Source: Streptomyces lasiicapitis
Lineage (GTDB): Bacteria; Actinomycetota; Actinomycetes; Streptomycetales; Streptomycetaceae
Length of the DNA: 64,000 bases
Assembly: GCF_014646335.1 (NCBI RefSeq)
Contig: NZ_BMNG01000008.1
Coordinates: 62,001-126,000 of the forward strand
Reading direction: 5' to 3'
Shown here: one piece after another, positions 8,461-16,876 of the stretch
How positions within the stretch are numbered: position 1 is the stretch's first letter
Layout: the number at the start of each line of letters is the position of its first letter
Translations under genes and position numbers: made by a program
Notes under the pieces: generated by a model
What the model was told of the DNA's origin: nothing
What the model saw: only the letters and a program-made list of their open reading frames with translations
Databases searched by the model: none

Positions 8461-9359
8461 CCCCGCGCAACCCTCGTAACCCTCACTCCGACACCCTCAC
8501 CACGGCCGACGGCGGCCGCAATGTGCTGCGCATGGAGCGGCGGCTCGCCCAGCCGCCCGAGAAGGTCTGGGCTGCGATCACCCGACCCGACCATCTGGTG
8601 CACTGGTTCCCCTCCGAAGTCCGGGTCGAGCTGCGGCCCGGCGGTGCGATGGCCTTCGTCTTCCCGCAGGAGTCGGCGCCCGGCTTCGAGATGACGGGCG
8701 AGGTGACCGACGTGGAGGAGCCGCGGCTGTTCGCCTTCACCTGGGGCGAGGACCATCTCCGCTGGGAGATCGCGCCCGACGCGGAGACCGGCGGGTCGCT
8801 GCTGACCCTCGTCCACACCTTCGGCGACCGGTTCGGCGCGCCCAGCTTCGGGGCGGGCTGGCATCTGTGCGTCACGGCGCTCGGGGAGCATCTGGACGGC
8901 GAGAAGTCCGATGTGACGCCGGACCAGGGGGACTTGCACGAGGCGTATTTGGAGCAGTTCGACCTGGGGGGCGGGGAGCTGACGGCCGACGGAGGCGTGC
9001 GCTTCGAGCGGCAGTTGGTGCGGTCCGCTGCCGCGGTGTGGGAGGAGCTCGCCGGGGGCGCGGAGGTGCGGGCGGGGGGTGTCGTGCCCGTCGGCTTCAC
9101 CGCGGAAGGGGTGGGGGCGGGGGTGGTGACGGAGGTGGTGGTTCCCTCCGGTGCGCCGTCTGCCGCGGCCGCGCCCTGCGTCGTCGCTTACGAGAGCCCC
9201 GCCCCGGGCGGCGGGTCCGTGCGGTGGGAACTCCGTTCCGGTACGGGGTACGGGGCGCGGCTCGTCCTTACGCATGCGGGGGCGCCGGACGCCGGGGTGG
9301 CGTTGGCGGCGTGGCATGCGCGGGTGGAGTTGCTGGCGGGGCGGCTGCTGGAACGGTAG
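8457..9359 (+). CDS. SRPBCC (AHSA1/START-like) domain protein
   Basis: Protein of 300 aa. The first 150 residues form an AHSA1-type hydrophobic-ligand domain (RMERRLAQPPEKVWAAITRP, HWFPSEV, FTWGEDHLRWEI), and the second half seems to hold a diverged second copy (VRFERQLVRSAAAVWEEL). Coupled with the ArsR gene; such pairs are widespread but their ligands are mostly unknown. The double-domain length is larger than the usual 150-160 aa. Confidence 0.85.
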   Translation: MTPRNPRNPHSDTLTTADGGRNVLRMERRLAQPPEKVWAAITRPDHLVHWFPSEVRVELRPGGAMAFVFPQESAPGFEMTGEVTDVEEPRLFAFTWGEDHLRWEIAPDAETGGSLLTLVHTFGDRFGAPSFGAGWHLCVTALGEHLDGEKSDVTPDQGDLHEAYLEQFDLGGGELTADGGVRFERQLVRSAAAVWEELAGGAEVRAGGVVPVGFTAEGVGAGVVTEVVVPSGAPSAAAAPCVVAYESPAPGGGSVRWELRSGTGYGARLVLTHAGAPDAGVALAAWHARVELLAGRLLER

Positions 9360-9473
9360 CCCTGGTGCCGGGTGCCGTCGGGCGTACTTCGGCTTGGCCC
9401 ACCTCGTGGGCAGCCCCGGTGCGGGGTGCCGCCGAGCCCGGCCTGCCTCGTGGGCGTACGCCAGGGGCGTCCC

Positions 9474-10592
9474 CTACGCCAGGGCGCCCCCGTGCGGGTT
9501 CGCCTCCCTGCCCTCCGTGCTCAGGAGCACCACCGTGGAACGGGGGCCCACGCCCAGTGCCTCCCGGCGCGCCGGGGAACCTGCCCCCGTCAGCCCCACC
9601 CGCACCCCGGCCAGGGACGCCGCCCCGCAAGGCCCGGACGACACCCCGAGCACCCCCAACTCCCGCCCCGCCGCCAACGCGGCAGCGTCCCGCACCGACA
9701 CCGCCGCGTCGACACCCGCCCGCAGCAGCGGCCACGCGAGCCCGGACACCGTCCCGCAGTTCAGGCCCGCCATCACCGTCTCCCCGGCGGTCACGGACAC
9801 CGACTCGCCCCGCGTCAGGCTGGCCAGCAGGGGCGCCGCCACCGTCGGCTCCACGGCGAGCAGCGCGGGCCCCGGCACACCCCTGCTCCGGTAGTGCGTG
9901 ACGGCGGCCTGCGCCAGCGACCCCACGCCCACCGGCACGGCCACCAGGTCCGGCAACCCGGCTCCGGCGTCGGCCAGTTGTGCGTCGATCTCTGAGAAGA
10001 GGGTGGAGTAGCCCTCCACGATCCACTGCGGTACTTCCTCGTAGCCCTCCCACCCCATGTCCTGGACCAGGACCGCCCCCGCCGCGGCCTCCGCCCGCGC
10101 CGCCCCCGCGGCTGCCCGCACCGCCTCGTCGTAGTCCCCGGCGACCCGCGTCACCCGCGCCCCCTCGCCCTCGATCGCCGCCACCGCCCCAGGATGCACC
10201 CCCTGCGACACGAACACATGGGCCCGCTGCCCGAGCCCCCGCGCGATCCGGGCCACCGCCCGCCCGTGGTTGCCGTCGGTCGCGGTGACCAGCTCCACGC
10301 GGGCGCCGGGTGCCCGCCCGGTGAGGAGCCGGTGCACGGCCCAGGACGCGCCCAGCGCCTTGAACGCGGGCAGCCCCAGCCGCTTCGACTCGTCCTTGAC
10401 GAAGACCCGGCCGACTCCCAACTCGGCGGCCAGGGAGGGTAGTTCGGTGAGGGGGGTGGGCGCGTACTCCGGGAGGCCGGAGTGGAAGGTCCGTACGTCG
10501 GCGGGCGCGGGCGCACACTCCCACTTCCGCGCGCCGGGCCGCGCGTACCAAGGCGGCGTACCCACCACAGCGTTGGTGCCGGTGTCAGTCAT
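9474..10592 (-). CDS. Diaminopropionate ammonia-lyase-like PLP enzyme
   Basis: Fold-type II pyridoxal-phosphate enzyme of 372 aa. The Schiff-base lysine lies in VKDESKRLGLPAFKALG (about residues 70-86); the Asn-containing ATDGNHGRAVA motif and the phosphate loop SGPCGAASLAG near the C-terminus agree with diaminopropionate ammonia-lyase, which makes pyruvate and ammonia from 2,3-diaminopropionate. Start ATG 10592 opens with MTDTGTN; the longer frame up to 10793 is Arg-rich non-coding sequence. It is a single gene with no catabolic neighbours. A threonine-dehydratase-like role cannot be excluded. Confidence 0.82.
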   Translation of the reverse strand: MTDTGTNAVVGTPPWYARPGARKWECAPAPADVRTFHSGLPEYAPTPLTELPSLAAELGVGRVFVKDESKRLGLPAFKALGASWAVHRLLTGRAPGARVELVTATDGNHGRAVARIARGLGQRAHVFVSQGVHPGAVAAIEGEGARVTRVAGDYDEAVRAAAGAARAEAAAGAVLVQDMGWEGYEEVPQWIVEGYSTLFSEIDAQLADAGAGLPDLVAVPVGVGSLAQAAVTHYRSRGVPGPALLAVEPTVAAPLLASLTRGESVSVTAGETVMAGLNCGTVSGLAWPLLRAGVDAAVSVRDAAALAAGRELGVLGVSSGPCGAASLAGVRVGLTGAGSPARREALGVGPRSTVVLLSTEGREANPHGGALA

Positions 10593-11038
10593 GGGGCAAC
10601 CCTGCGTCCCACCCCGCTCGCAGGTCCACCGTCCGGGCCGGCGAGACGGCCGCCACCAGCGTGGCGCACGATGGCGCGCCATGGCGCCGCCCCGGTGCCA
10701 CACCCCCCTCGCAGGCCCTCCGAAGCGCCGTCCGCACCCCGTCTCGAAGACTTCTCGGCGCGTCGGCGCACACCTTCCCCAAACCCGCCTCACCCGAATA
10801 AGCCCAGCTCATAGGGGTGGAGGGTGGGTGCCCGAGTCCACTGTGCGCCACGCCTCACCCACTGTGGCACCACCTGTGTGCCAACCCCGCTTGCATTGGC
10901 GCCATAGTGATGCCATGCTGGCGTCATGGACAGCACGGCTCCAGGGGCTGAGAACGCCGGCCCGCCGGAGTGACGCACAACAACTCATCCGCCCGCCGTG
11001 ACCAGCGGGTCCGCACACCTCAGCCAGACAGGACGGCC
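10593..11038. other. Intergenic region with regulatory repeats and a possible gene remnant
   Basis: 446 bp between divergent genes. The left 300 bp shows no coding sequence I can support. The right part holds three direct repeats (10898-10927) followed by an ATGGAC that runs only 15 codons, and then a stretch (11000-11025) resembling the 3' end of the ribbon-helix-helix gene that often precedes DUF4097 genes in Streptomyces. Confidence 0.5.
10898..10927 (+). promoter_or_regulatory. Three 8-bp direct repeats spaced 11 bp
   Basis: GGCGCCAT, GATGCCAT and GGCGTCAT begin at 10898, 10909 and 10920, that is one helical turn apart on the same strand, upstream of the DUF4097-ABC transporter operon. 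Phased direct repeats of this kind suit a ribbon-helix-helix regulator, but no gene for one remains here. Confidence 0.6.
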
Positions 11039-11875
11039 ATGCCTACTTTCGACACTCCCGAGCCCCTCTCCGCCATCGTCGAGTTCGAGACCGGAACCGC
11101 CCGCATCTCCGCCGGCAAGCGCCTCGACACCGTCGTCTCGGTGCTCCCGAGCGACGGCCGCGAGGAGGCCGACGTGAAGGCCGCCGAGCAGGTCCAGGTC
11201 ACGTGCAACAACGGCCGCCTGGTGGTCAAGGGCCCCAAGAAGCGCTCGCTCTTCGGCAAGAGCGGCTCGCTGGAGGTCACCATCGAGCTGCCGGCCGGAT
11301 CGGACATCCAGGGCCTGTCGCCCGCCGGTGCCTTCAGCGCCGAAGGCCGCCTCGGTGACTGCCGGTTCGAGTCCGCCGCCGGTGACGTCCACGTCGCGGA
11401 GGTCGGCGCCGCCTTCATCAAGACCGACCACGGCGACGTCCGCCTGGACCGCGCCACCGGCGACGTAGAGGTCGACGCCGCGGGCCGCGTGGACCTCGGC
11501 AACGTGGCGGGCGCCGCCAACGTACGCAACCGCAAGGGCGACACCACTCTCGGCGAGGTCACCGGCGAGTTGCGCATCAGCTCCTCCAACGGCCGCATCT
11601 CCGTGGGCGTCGCACACGCCGGCGTCGACGCCAAGTCGGACAACGGCAACATCAAGCTCGGTGAGGTCGCCCGCGGCCAGGTCACCCTGCAGACCGCCGA
11701 CGGCGACCTCGAGGTCGGCATCCGCGAGTCCAGCGCGGCCTGGCTCGAAGTCAACTCCCAGGCGGGCACGGTCCACAACTCGATCGGCTCCACCGACGGC
11801 CCCGGCCCGGACGCGGAGACCGTCCAGGTGCGCGCCCGCACCGGCCTCGGCGACATCGTGATCCGCCGCGCCTGA
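11039..11875 (+). CDS. DUF4097-family beta-strand repeat protein
   Basis: Protein of 278 aa made of regular short beta-strand repeats (GDVRLDRATGDVEVDAAG, then GDTTLGEVTGELRIS, then GNIKLGEVARGQVTL), the pattern of DUF4097 beta-helix-like proteins. There is no signal peptide or membrane segment, so it is cytosolic or membrane-associated through partners. ATG 11039 starts the conserved MPTFDTPEPL; an upstream GTG at 10970 is unlikely. It precedes an ABC exporter by 92 bp and probably belongs to that operon. The biochemical role is unknown. Confidence 0.85.
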   Translation: MPTFDTPEPLSAIVEFETGTARISAGKRLDTVVSVLPSDGREEADVKAAEQVQVTCNNGRLVVKGPKKRSLFGKSGSLEVTIELPAGSDIQGLSPAGAFSAEGRLGDCRFESAAGDVHVAEVGAAFIKTDHGDVRLDRATGDVEVDAAGRVDLGNVAGAANVRNRKGDTTLGEVTGELRISSSNGRISVGVAHAGVDAKSDNGNIKLGEVARGQVTLQTADGDLEVGIRESSAAWLEVNSQAGTVHNSIGSTDGPGPDAETVQVRARTGLGDIVIRRA

Positions 11876-11967
11876 CGGCGCCTCGCAGGGCCTCGTGCAC
11901 CACAGCGACTCGTGAACCACAGAGACCGGCCTTGAATCAACTACGGAAAGCAGAAGGAGGCGGCACA

Positions 11968-12972
11968 ATGACTGCCACCACCGGTTTGACCGCCCCGCCG
12001 AAGGGGATCACCGCCCAGGGGTTGCGCAAGTCGTACGGCGAGAAGGTCGTACTCGACGGAATCGACCTGCAGGTCTCTGAAGGCACGGTCTTCGCCCTGC
12101 TCGGCCCGAACGGCGCCGGCAAGACCACCACCGTCCAGATCCTTTCCACGCTGATCTCCCACGACGACGGGCAGGCCCGCATCGCCGGGCACGACCTGGA
12201 CCAGGAGCCGGACGCCGTCCGCCAGTCCATCGGCGTCACCGGGCAGTTCGCCGCCGTCGACGGCCTGCTCACCGCCGAGGAGAACATGCTCCTCATCGCG
12301 GACCTGCTGCACCTCGACAGGGCCGAGGGCAAGCGCCGCGTGGCCGAACTCCTGGAGCGCTTCGACCTCACCGACGTCGCCCAGAAGAACGCGTCCAACT
12401 TCTCCGGCGGCATGCGCCGCAAGCTCGACCTGGCGATGACCCTGGTCGGCAGGCCCAGCATCATCTTCCTCGACGAGCCGACGACGGGCCTCGACCCGCG
12501 CAGCCGCCGCGTCATGTGGGACAGCATCCGCGACCTCGTCGCCGCCGGCACCACCATCTTCCTGACCACGCAGTATCTGGAAGAGGCCGACCAACTGGCC
12601 GACCGCATCGCGGTCCTGGACGGCGGCAAGATCGTGGCCGAGGGCACCGCGGACGAGCTCAAGCGCCGCATGCCCGGCGGCCACATCCGCCTCCGCTTCA
12701 ACGACATGCAGCACATGAACGCCGCCGCCCACCGCCTCGCGCTCTCCACGGTCACCCGTGACGACGAGTCGCTGAGCCTGCAGATCCCCAGCGACGGCAG
12801 CATCCCCGCCCTGCGCGCGGTCCTCGACGTACTCGAAGGCTCCGGCATCCACGCCGAGGCGCTCACCGTGCACACCCCGGATCTGGACGACGTGTTCCTG
12901 GCGCTGACGGGTCAGGGCCGCAAGACCGCTACTACGGACAGCGCGACCGCTGTGAAGGAGACTCAGCGATGA
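11968..12972 (+). CDS. DrrA-like ABC transporter ATP-binding protein
   Basis: ATPase of 334 aa with Walker A GPNGAGKTTT (about residues 47-56), signature FSGGMRRKL, Walker B IIFLDEPTTG and the DUF4162 C-terminal extension ending in DLDDVFLAL. The ATG at 11968 follows a GAAGGAGG ribosome-binding site; the in-frame ATG 11932 lacks one. It overlaps the permease by 4 bp. Together with DUF4097 it forms a common Streptomyces module of unknown substrate, paralogous to the exporter at 2.5-4.4 kb. Confidence 0.93.
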   Translation: MTATTGLTAPPKGITAQGLRKSYGEKVVLDGIDLQVSEGTVFALLGPNGAGKTTTVQILSTLISHDDGQARIAGHDLDQEPDAVRQSIGVTGQFAAVDGLLTAEENMLLIADLLHLDRAEGKRRVAELLERFDLTDVAQKNASNFSGGMRRKLDLAMTLVGRPSIIFLDEPTTGLDPRSRRVMWDSIRDLVAAGTTIFLTTQYLEEADQLADRIAVLDGGKIVAEGTADELKRRMPGGHIRLRFNDMQHMNAAAHRLALSTVTRDDESLSLQIPSDGSIPALRAVLDVLEGSGIHAEALTVHTPDLDDVFLALTGQGRKTATTDSATAVKETQR

Positions 12973-13772
12973 GCACCAACTCGTACGCCGTGCGCGACTC
13001 GATGACGATGCTGCGGCGCAATCTGAAGCACGCGCAGCGTTATCCGTCGATGACGATCTCGGTCGTCGCGATGCCGATCCTGATGCTGCTGCTGTTCGTG
13101 TACGTCTTCGGCGGCGCCCTGGGCGGCGGTATCGACATTCCCGGGGTGGGCGGTGGCGGTGACCGCGGCGACTACACCAACTACGTGACCCCCGGCATCC
13201 TGCTGATGGCGATCACCTCGGGTGCGGTGTCCACGGCGGTGTCGGTGTGCTCGGACATGACCGAGGGCATCATCAACCGCTTCCGCACGATGGCGATCTC
13301 GCGGGCCTCGGTCCTGGTCGGCCACGTGATCGGCAACGTCGTGCAGACCATCATCAGCCTGGTGCTGGTCGTGGGTGTGGCGCTCGCGGTGGGCTTCCGC
13401 CCCAACGCCAACGTGATCGAGTGGCTGGCCGCGATCGGTCTGCTGGTCTTCCTTGCCTTCGCGCTCGCCTGGATCTCGGCTGCGATCGGCCTGGGCTCCG
13501 ACAGCGTGGAGACGGCCTCCAACGCGCCGATGCCGCTGACGTTCCTGCCCTTCCTGGGCTCGGCGGTCGTCACGCCGGACTCGATGCCCGCGGGTATCCG
13601 CTGGTTCGCCGAGTACCAGCCCTTCACCCCGATGAACGAGACCCTGCGCGGCCTGATGCTGGGCACCGAGATCGGCAACGACGCCTGGATCGCCCTGGCC
13701 TGGCTGGCCGGCCTGTCCGTCCTCGGCTACCTGTGGGCCAAGGCCTCCTTCAACAAGGACGCCAAGCGCTGA
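12969..13772 (+). CDS. ABC-2 type transporter permease
   Basis: Membrane partner of 267 aa with six hydrophobic segments and the ABC-2 motif SDMTEGIINRFRTMAISRAS. A Gly/Asp-rich external loop (GGGIDIPGVGGGGDRGDY) follows the first membrane segment. Translationally coupled to the ATPase through ATGA. Confidence 0.92.
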   Translation: MSTNSYAVRDSMTMLRRNLKHAQRYPSMTISVVAMPILMLLLFVYVFGGALGGGIDIPGVGGGGDRGDYTNYVTPGILLMAITSGAVSTAVSVCSDMTEGIINRFRTMAISRASVLVGHVIGNVVQTIISLVLVVGVALAVGFRPNANVIEWLAAIGLLVFLAFALAWISAAIGLGSDSVETASNAPMPLTFLPFLGSAVVTPDSMPAGIRWFAEYQPFTPMNETLRGLMLGTEIGNDAWIALAWLAGLSVLGYLWAKASFNKDAKR

Positions 13773-13848
13773 ACGTACCTCTCAAGCGGGCGGCTTCCCG
13801 AACCGGGGAAGCCGCCCACTCGCGTGTGCCCTACGTATCATCGACCGC

Positions 13849-14430
13849 ATGCCCACCGAGCCCCGAGAGAACCCGAACCTGCGGGCCACCGAGGCCGATC
13901 GCGAGGCCGTCGTGGAGCGGCTTCAGGAAGCGGCCGCCGACGGGCGGCTCGGCTTCGAGGAGCTGGACGAACGCCTCGGTCTCGCGCTGAGCGCGACGAC
14001 GCACGGAGAGCTCGTCCCGCTCACCGCCGACCTGACGCCCGCGGTCCTGCCGAGCACCGCCAAGCCCCTGGTCCTCGACGGCGGCAGCCACGGCCTGTCG
14101 CGATCCGGCCGCTGGCAGGTGCCCCCGCACATCACCGTGCACGGCGGCAGCGGCGGCGCCACCGTCGACTTCACCGAGACCGAGTGCGTGCTCTCCGAGG
14201 TCGGCGTCGAGGCGCACGGGGACAAGGGCGGCGTCACCCTCGTCGTCCCCGACTCGTGGGCCGTGGACTCCGACGAGGTGGACCCCGGCTTCGGCGGCGT
14301 GACCAACCGGACCACCGCCGGACACCTCCCCGGCAGCCCCCTGATCCGCCTCACCGGAACGGGCGGCTCCGGCGGCCTTTACGTCCGCCACCCCAGCGGG
14401 CGGCAGCGGCGCAGGCAGCAGCGGACGTGA
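13849..14430 (+). CDS. DUF1707 domain protein
   Basis: Protein of 193 aa. The N-terminal 55 residues (LRATEADREAVVERLQEAA, GRLGFEELDERL, ARTHGEL-like) form the DUF1707 SHOCT-like module, often at the N-terminus of actinobacterial membrane or cell-wall proteins. The rest is beta-rich with repeated small strands and ends with an Arg-rich tail (GRQRRRQQRT). No membrane segment is evident. It overlaps the methyltransferase gene by GTGA. Confidence 0.82.
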   Translation: MPTEPRENPNLRATEADREAVVERLQEAAADGRLGFEELDERLGLALSATTHGELVPLTADLTPAVLPSTAKPLVLDGGSHGLSRSGRWQVPPHITVHGGSGGATVDFTETECVLSEVGVEAHGDKGGVTLVVPDSWAVDSDEVDPGFGGVTNRTTAGHLPGSPLIRLTGTGGSGGLYVRHPSGRQRRRQQRT

Positions 14431-15275
14431 CCGCGGGCCGGGAGTGGGACGACGCGCTGTTCCTGGGGGCGGCCCCCTACTACCGGCGCGGGCGGATCCC
14501 GTACGCACCGGGCCTCGCCGACACGCTCGCCGAGGCACTCGAACTCGACGGCCGGGGACGGCTCATCGACATGGGATGCGGCCCCGGCACCCTCGCCGTC
14601 GGCCTTGCGCACCTGTTCGCCGAGGTGGTCGGCGTGGACCCCGACCGCGGGATGATCGCCGAGGCGGGGCGTGCCGCGGCCGAGGCGGGGGTGGCGGCGA
14701 AGGCGCGGTGGGTCGAGGCCCGCGCCGAGGAACTCCCCGACGGCCTGGGCACGTTCACCGTCGCGACCTTCGGCCAGTCCTTCCACTGGATGGACCGCGA
14801 CCTGGTGGCGGCGGAGGTCAGGGGGCTGCTGCGGCCGGGCGGGGTCCTTGTGCACGTGTCGGACGTGAAGACCTCGGATGTGCGGGCGGAGGAACGGTCC
14901 GTCGAGGATCTTCCGTACCCGACCGTTCCCTACGAAGCCGTCGACGAGCTGGTCAAGCGGTACCTGGGCCCGGTCCGGCGGGCGGGCCGCGGGCTGCTGC
15001 CGCAGGGGACGCCCGGCGGTGAGAACGAGGTGTACGCGCGGGCGGGGTTCTCCGGCCCGCGGCGCCTCGTCGTCCCCGGCGGGCAGGCGCTCGTACGCAC
15101 GCGGGACGACGTGGTCGCGGGCGTCTTCTCGCGCTCCTTCTCGGCCCCGCACCTCTTCGGCGCCCACCGCGACGCCTTCGAGCAGGACCTCGCCCGACTC
15201 CTGCGGGACGCCTCCCCGTCGGACCGCTTCTCCGAACGCCAGCCGGGAACAGAGGCATTCGTCTGGCACAGGTGA
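14427..15275 (+). CDS. Class I SAM-dependent methyltransferase
   Basis: Enzyme of 282 aa. Motif I reads LIDMGCGPGTLAVGLA (about residues 46-61), with the acidic ribose-binding residue in VVGVDPDRGM, and a GQSFHWMDRD motif II region. The GTG start at 14427 overlaps the previous stop by 4 bp; upstream sequence in this frame is only the shadow of the DUF1707 gene. Substrate unknown; it resembles the small-molecule methyltransferase_11/25 group. Confidence 0.87.
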   Translation: MTAGREWDDALFLGAAPYYRRGRIPYAPGLADTLAEALELDGRGRLIDMGCGPGTLAVGLAHLFAEVVGVDPDRGMIAEAGRAAAEAGVAAKARWVEARAEELPDGLGTFTVATFGQSFHWMDRDLVAAEVRGLLRPGGVLVHVSDVKTSDVRAEERSVEDLPYPTVPYEAVDELVKRYLGPVRRAGRGLLPQGTPGGENEVYARAGFSGPRRLVVPGGQALVRTRDDVVAGVFSRSFSAPHLFGAHRDAFEQDLARLLRDASPSDRFSERQPGTEAFVWHR

Positions 15276-15296
15276 CCCGTGCCCTCCCACGGCGGT

Positions 15297-15323
15297 TGTC
15301 ACATCCGCGCACCCGTCGGTGTC
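15297..15323 (+). promoter_or_regulatory. Probable ECF41 sigma-factor promoter
   Basis: TGTCACA at 15297-15303, a 16-bp spacer, then TGTC at 15320-15323. As I recall, group ECF41 promoters have a TGTCACA -35 and a CGTC -10 with about 16 bp between, so this differs at one base. Transcription would start near 15330 and leave about 40 nt of leader before the ATG at 15372. The downstream operon ends with the sigma factor itself. Confidence 0.65.
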
Positions 15324-15371
15324 TTCATGTCGAGCACGTACGAAGCACACGTATATGGAGGACAGGACATC

Positions 15372-15944
15372 ATGACGAAGCTGCGCATCCAGAAGGCCGA
15401 ACTGCCCACCGAGTTCAGCGAGTCCATGATCAAGCAGTTCGGCGTCGTGCCCGAGCCCTTCGAGGTGGCGGGGCACAATCCCAAGCTGACCGCGGACTCT
15501 GTGGAGATCGGGGGCAGGGTGAATGGGTGGGACATGGCCGACGAGGGGCTCAAGACGTTCGCGCACATGGTGGTCGCCGCGCAGGTCGGCTGCAGCTGGT
15601 GCCTGGACATCAACTACTTCCAGGCGCTGCACCAGGACCTGGATCTGGCCAAGGCGAGCCAGGTGCCGCGCTGGCGGGAGTCCGAGGTGTTCACGCCGCT
15701 GGAGCGGGACGTCCTCGCGTACGCCGAGGCCATGACGAACACGCCGCCGACCGTCACGGACGAGCTGTACGCGAGCCTGCTGGAGCGGCTCGGCCCGGGG
15801 GCGATGGTCGAACTGACCGCGGCGATCGGCTTCGCCAACATGTCGACCAGGAACAACTCGGCGCACGGGATCTCCTCGCAGGGCTTCTCCGAGACGTGCG
15901 AGATTCCCCTGGCGGCACGCCCGGCAGCGACGGAAGCCGTATGA
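15372..15944 (+). CDS. Carboxymuconolactone decarboxylase/AhpD-like protein
   Basis: Protein of 190 aa of the CMD/AhpD fold, with the redox-type CSWC motif at residues 74-77 in the context AAQVGCSWCLDINYF. Such proteins act as small thiol peroxidase or oxidoreductase partners. GGAGGAC precedes ATG 15372 by 9 nt. The alternative ATG at 15327 would lie almost on the inferred transcription start. The gene overlaps the ECF sigma gene by 4 bp; CMD genes are the hallmark neighbours and targets of ECF41 sigma factors. Confidence 0.88.
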   Translation: MTKLRIQKAELPTEFSESMIKQFGVVPEPFEVAGHNPKLTADSVEIGGRVNGWDMADEGLKTFAHMVVAAQVGCSWCLDINYFQALHQDLDLAKASQVPRWRESEVFTPLERDVLAYAEAMTNTPPTVTDELYASLLERLGPGAMVELTAAIGFANMSTRNNSAHGISSQGFSETCEIPLAARPAATEAV

Positions 15945-16819
15945 CCGAGCACCTGCCCGTCGATCCGTACGTCACCCATCGCACCCTCCTCTTCACGGTC
16001 GCGTACGAGATGCTCGGCTCGGCGGCCGACGCGGAGGACGTGCTGCAGGAGTCCTGGCTGCGGTGGTCGGGCGTGGACCGTGCGCAGGTGCGCGACCCGC
16101 GGGCGTACCTCGTCCGGCTCGTCACGCGGCAGGCACTCAACCGCCTGCGCACACTGTCCCGCAGCCGCGAGGACTACGTCGGGGAGTGGCTGCCGGAACC
16201 CCTGCTGACAAGCCCGGATGTCGCCGATGACGTGGAACTCGCGGAGAGCGTCTCGATGGCGATGCTGACCGTCCTGGAAACGCTCGGGCCCATGGAGCGG
16301 GCGGTGTTCGTGCTGCGCGAGGTCTTCGAGATGCCGTACGGGGAGATCGCCGAGGTCGTCGGGAAGTCCGCGGCCGCGGTGCGGCAGATCGGGCGGCGGG
16401 CCCGCGACCATGTGGCGGCCCGGCAGCCGCGGGTACGGGTGAGCCGGTCGGAGCAGCAGGCCGTGGTGGAGCGCTTCCTGCTCGCGCTGCACACGGGGGA
16501 GTTGCAGGAGCTGCTCGCGGTGATGGCGCCGGACGTCGTCCTGATCACCGACGGTGGCGGAGTCGTCCCTGCCGCCCTCGCCCCGCTCCACGGCGCCGAT
16601 CAGGTGGCGCGGATCCTCGCGGGCGCGCACCGGAAGGCGTCCGCGTTCGCGGCGACACCGGTCTGGCTCAACGGGGAGCCCGCGGGCCGCCTCGACATCG
16701 CGGGCGAGCCGACGACGGTGAGCCTCGCGGTGGAGGACGGTCGGGTCACTCGGATCTATGTGGTGCGCAATCCGGGGAAGTTGACGCGGTTGGATGCGCC
16801 GGCGGAGCTGGGGCGGTAG
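15941..16819 (+). CDS. ECF41-type RNA polymerase sigma factor with SnoaL-like C-terminal domain
   Basis: Sigma factor of 292 aa. Region 2 is LLFTVAYEMLGSAADAEDVLQE and region 4 is ERAVFVLREVFEMPYGEIAE, followed by a 100-residue SnoaL_2-type extension. The DGGG motif at about residues 204-207 (TDGGGVVPAAL) is the conserved regulatory motif of ECF41 extensions, which replace a separate anti-sigma factor. The adjacent CMD-like gene and the promoter at 15297 complete the standard ECF41 arrangement, implying autoregulation. Confidence 0.88.
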   Translation: MTEHLPVDPYVTHRTLLFTVAYEMLGSAADAEDVLQESWLRWSGVDRAQVRDPRAYLVRLVTRQALNRLRTLSRSREDYVGEWLPEPLLTSPDVADDVELAESVSMAMLTVLETLGPMERAVFVLREVFEMPYGEIAEVVGKSAAAVRQIGRRARDHVAARQPRVRVSRSEQQAVVERFLLALHTGELQELLAVMAPDVVLITDGGGVVPAALAPLHGADQVARILAGAHRKASAFAATPVWLNGEPAGRLDIAGEPTTVSLAVEDGRVTRIYVVRNPGKLTRLDAPAELGR

Positions 16820-16876
16820 GCGGGCGGGAGCGGGGGAGCCGGGTCGGTGAGGGGGCCTACCCGCGCAGGTCACAGG

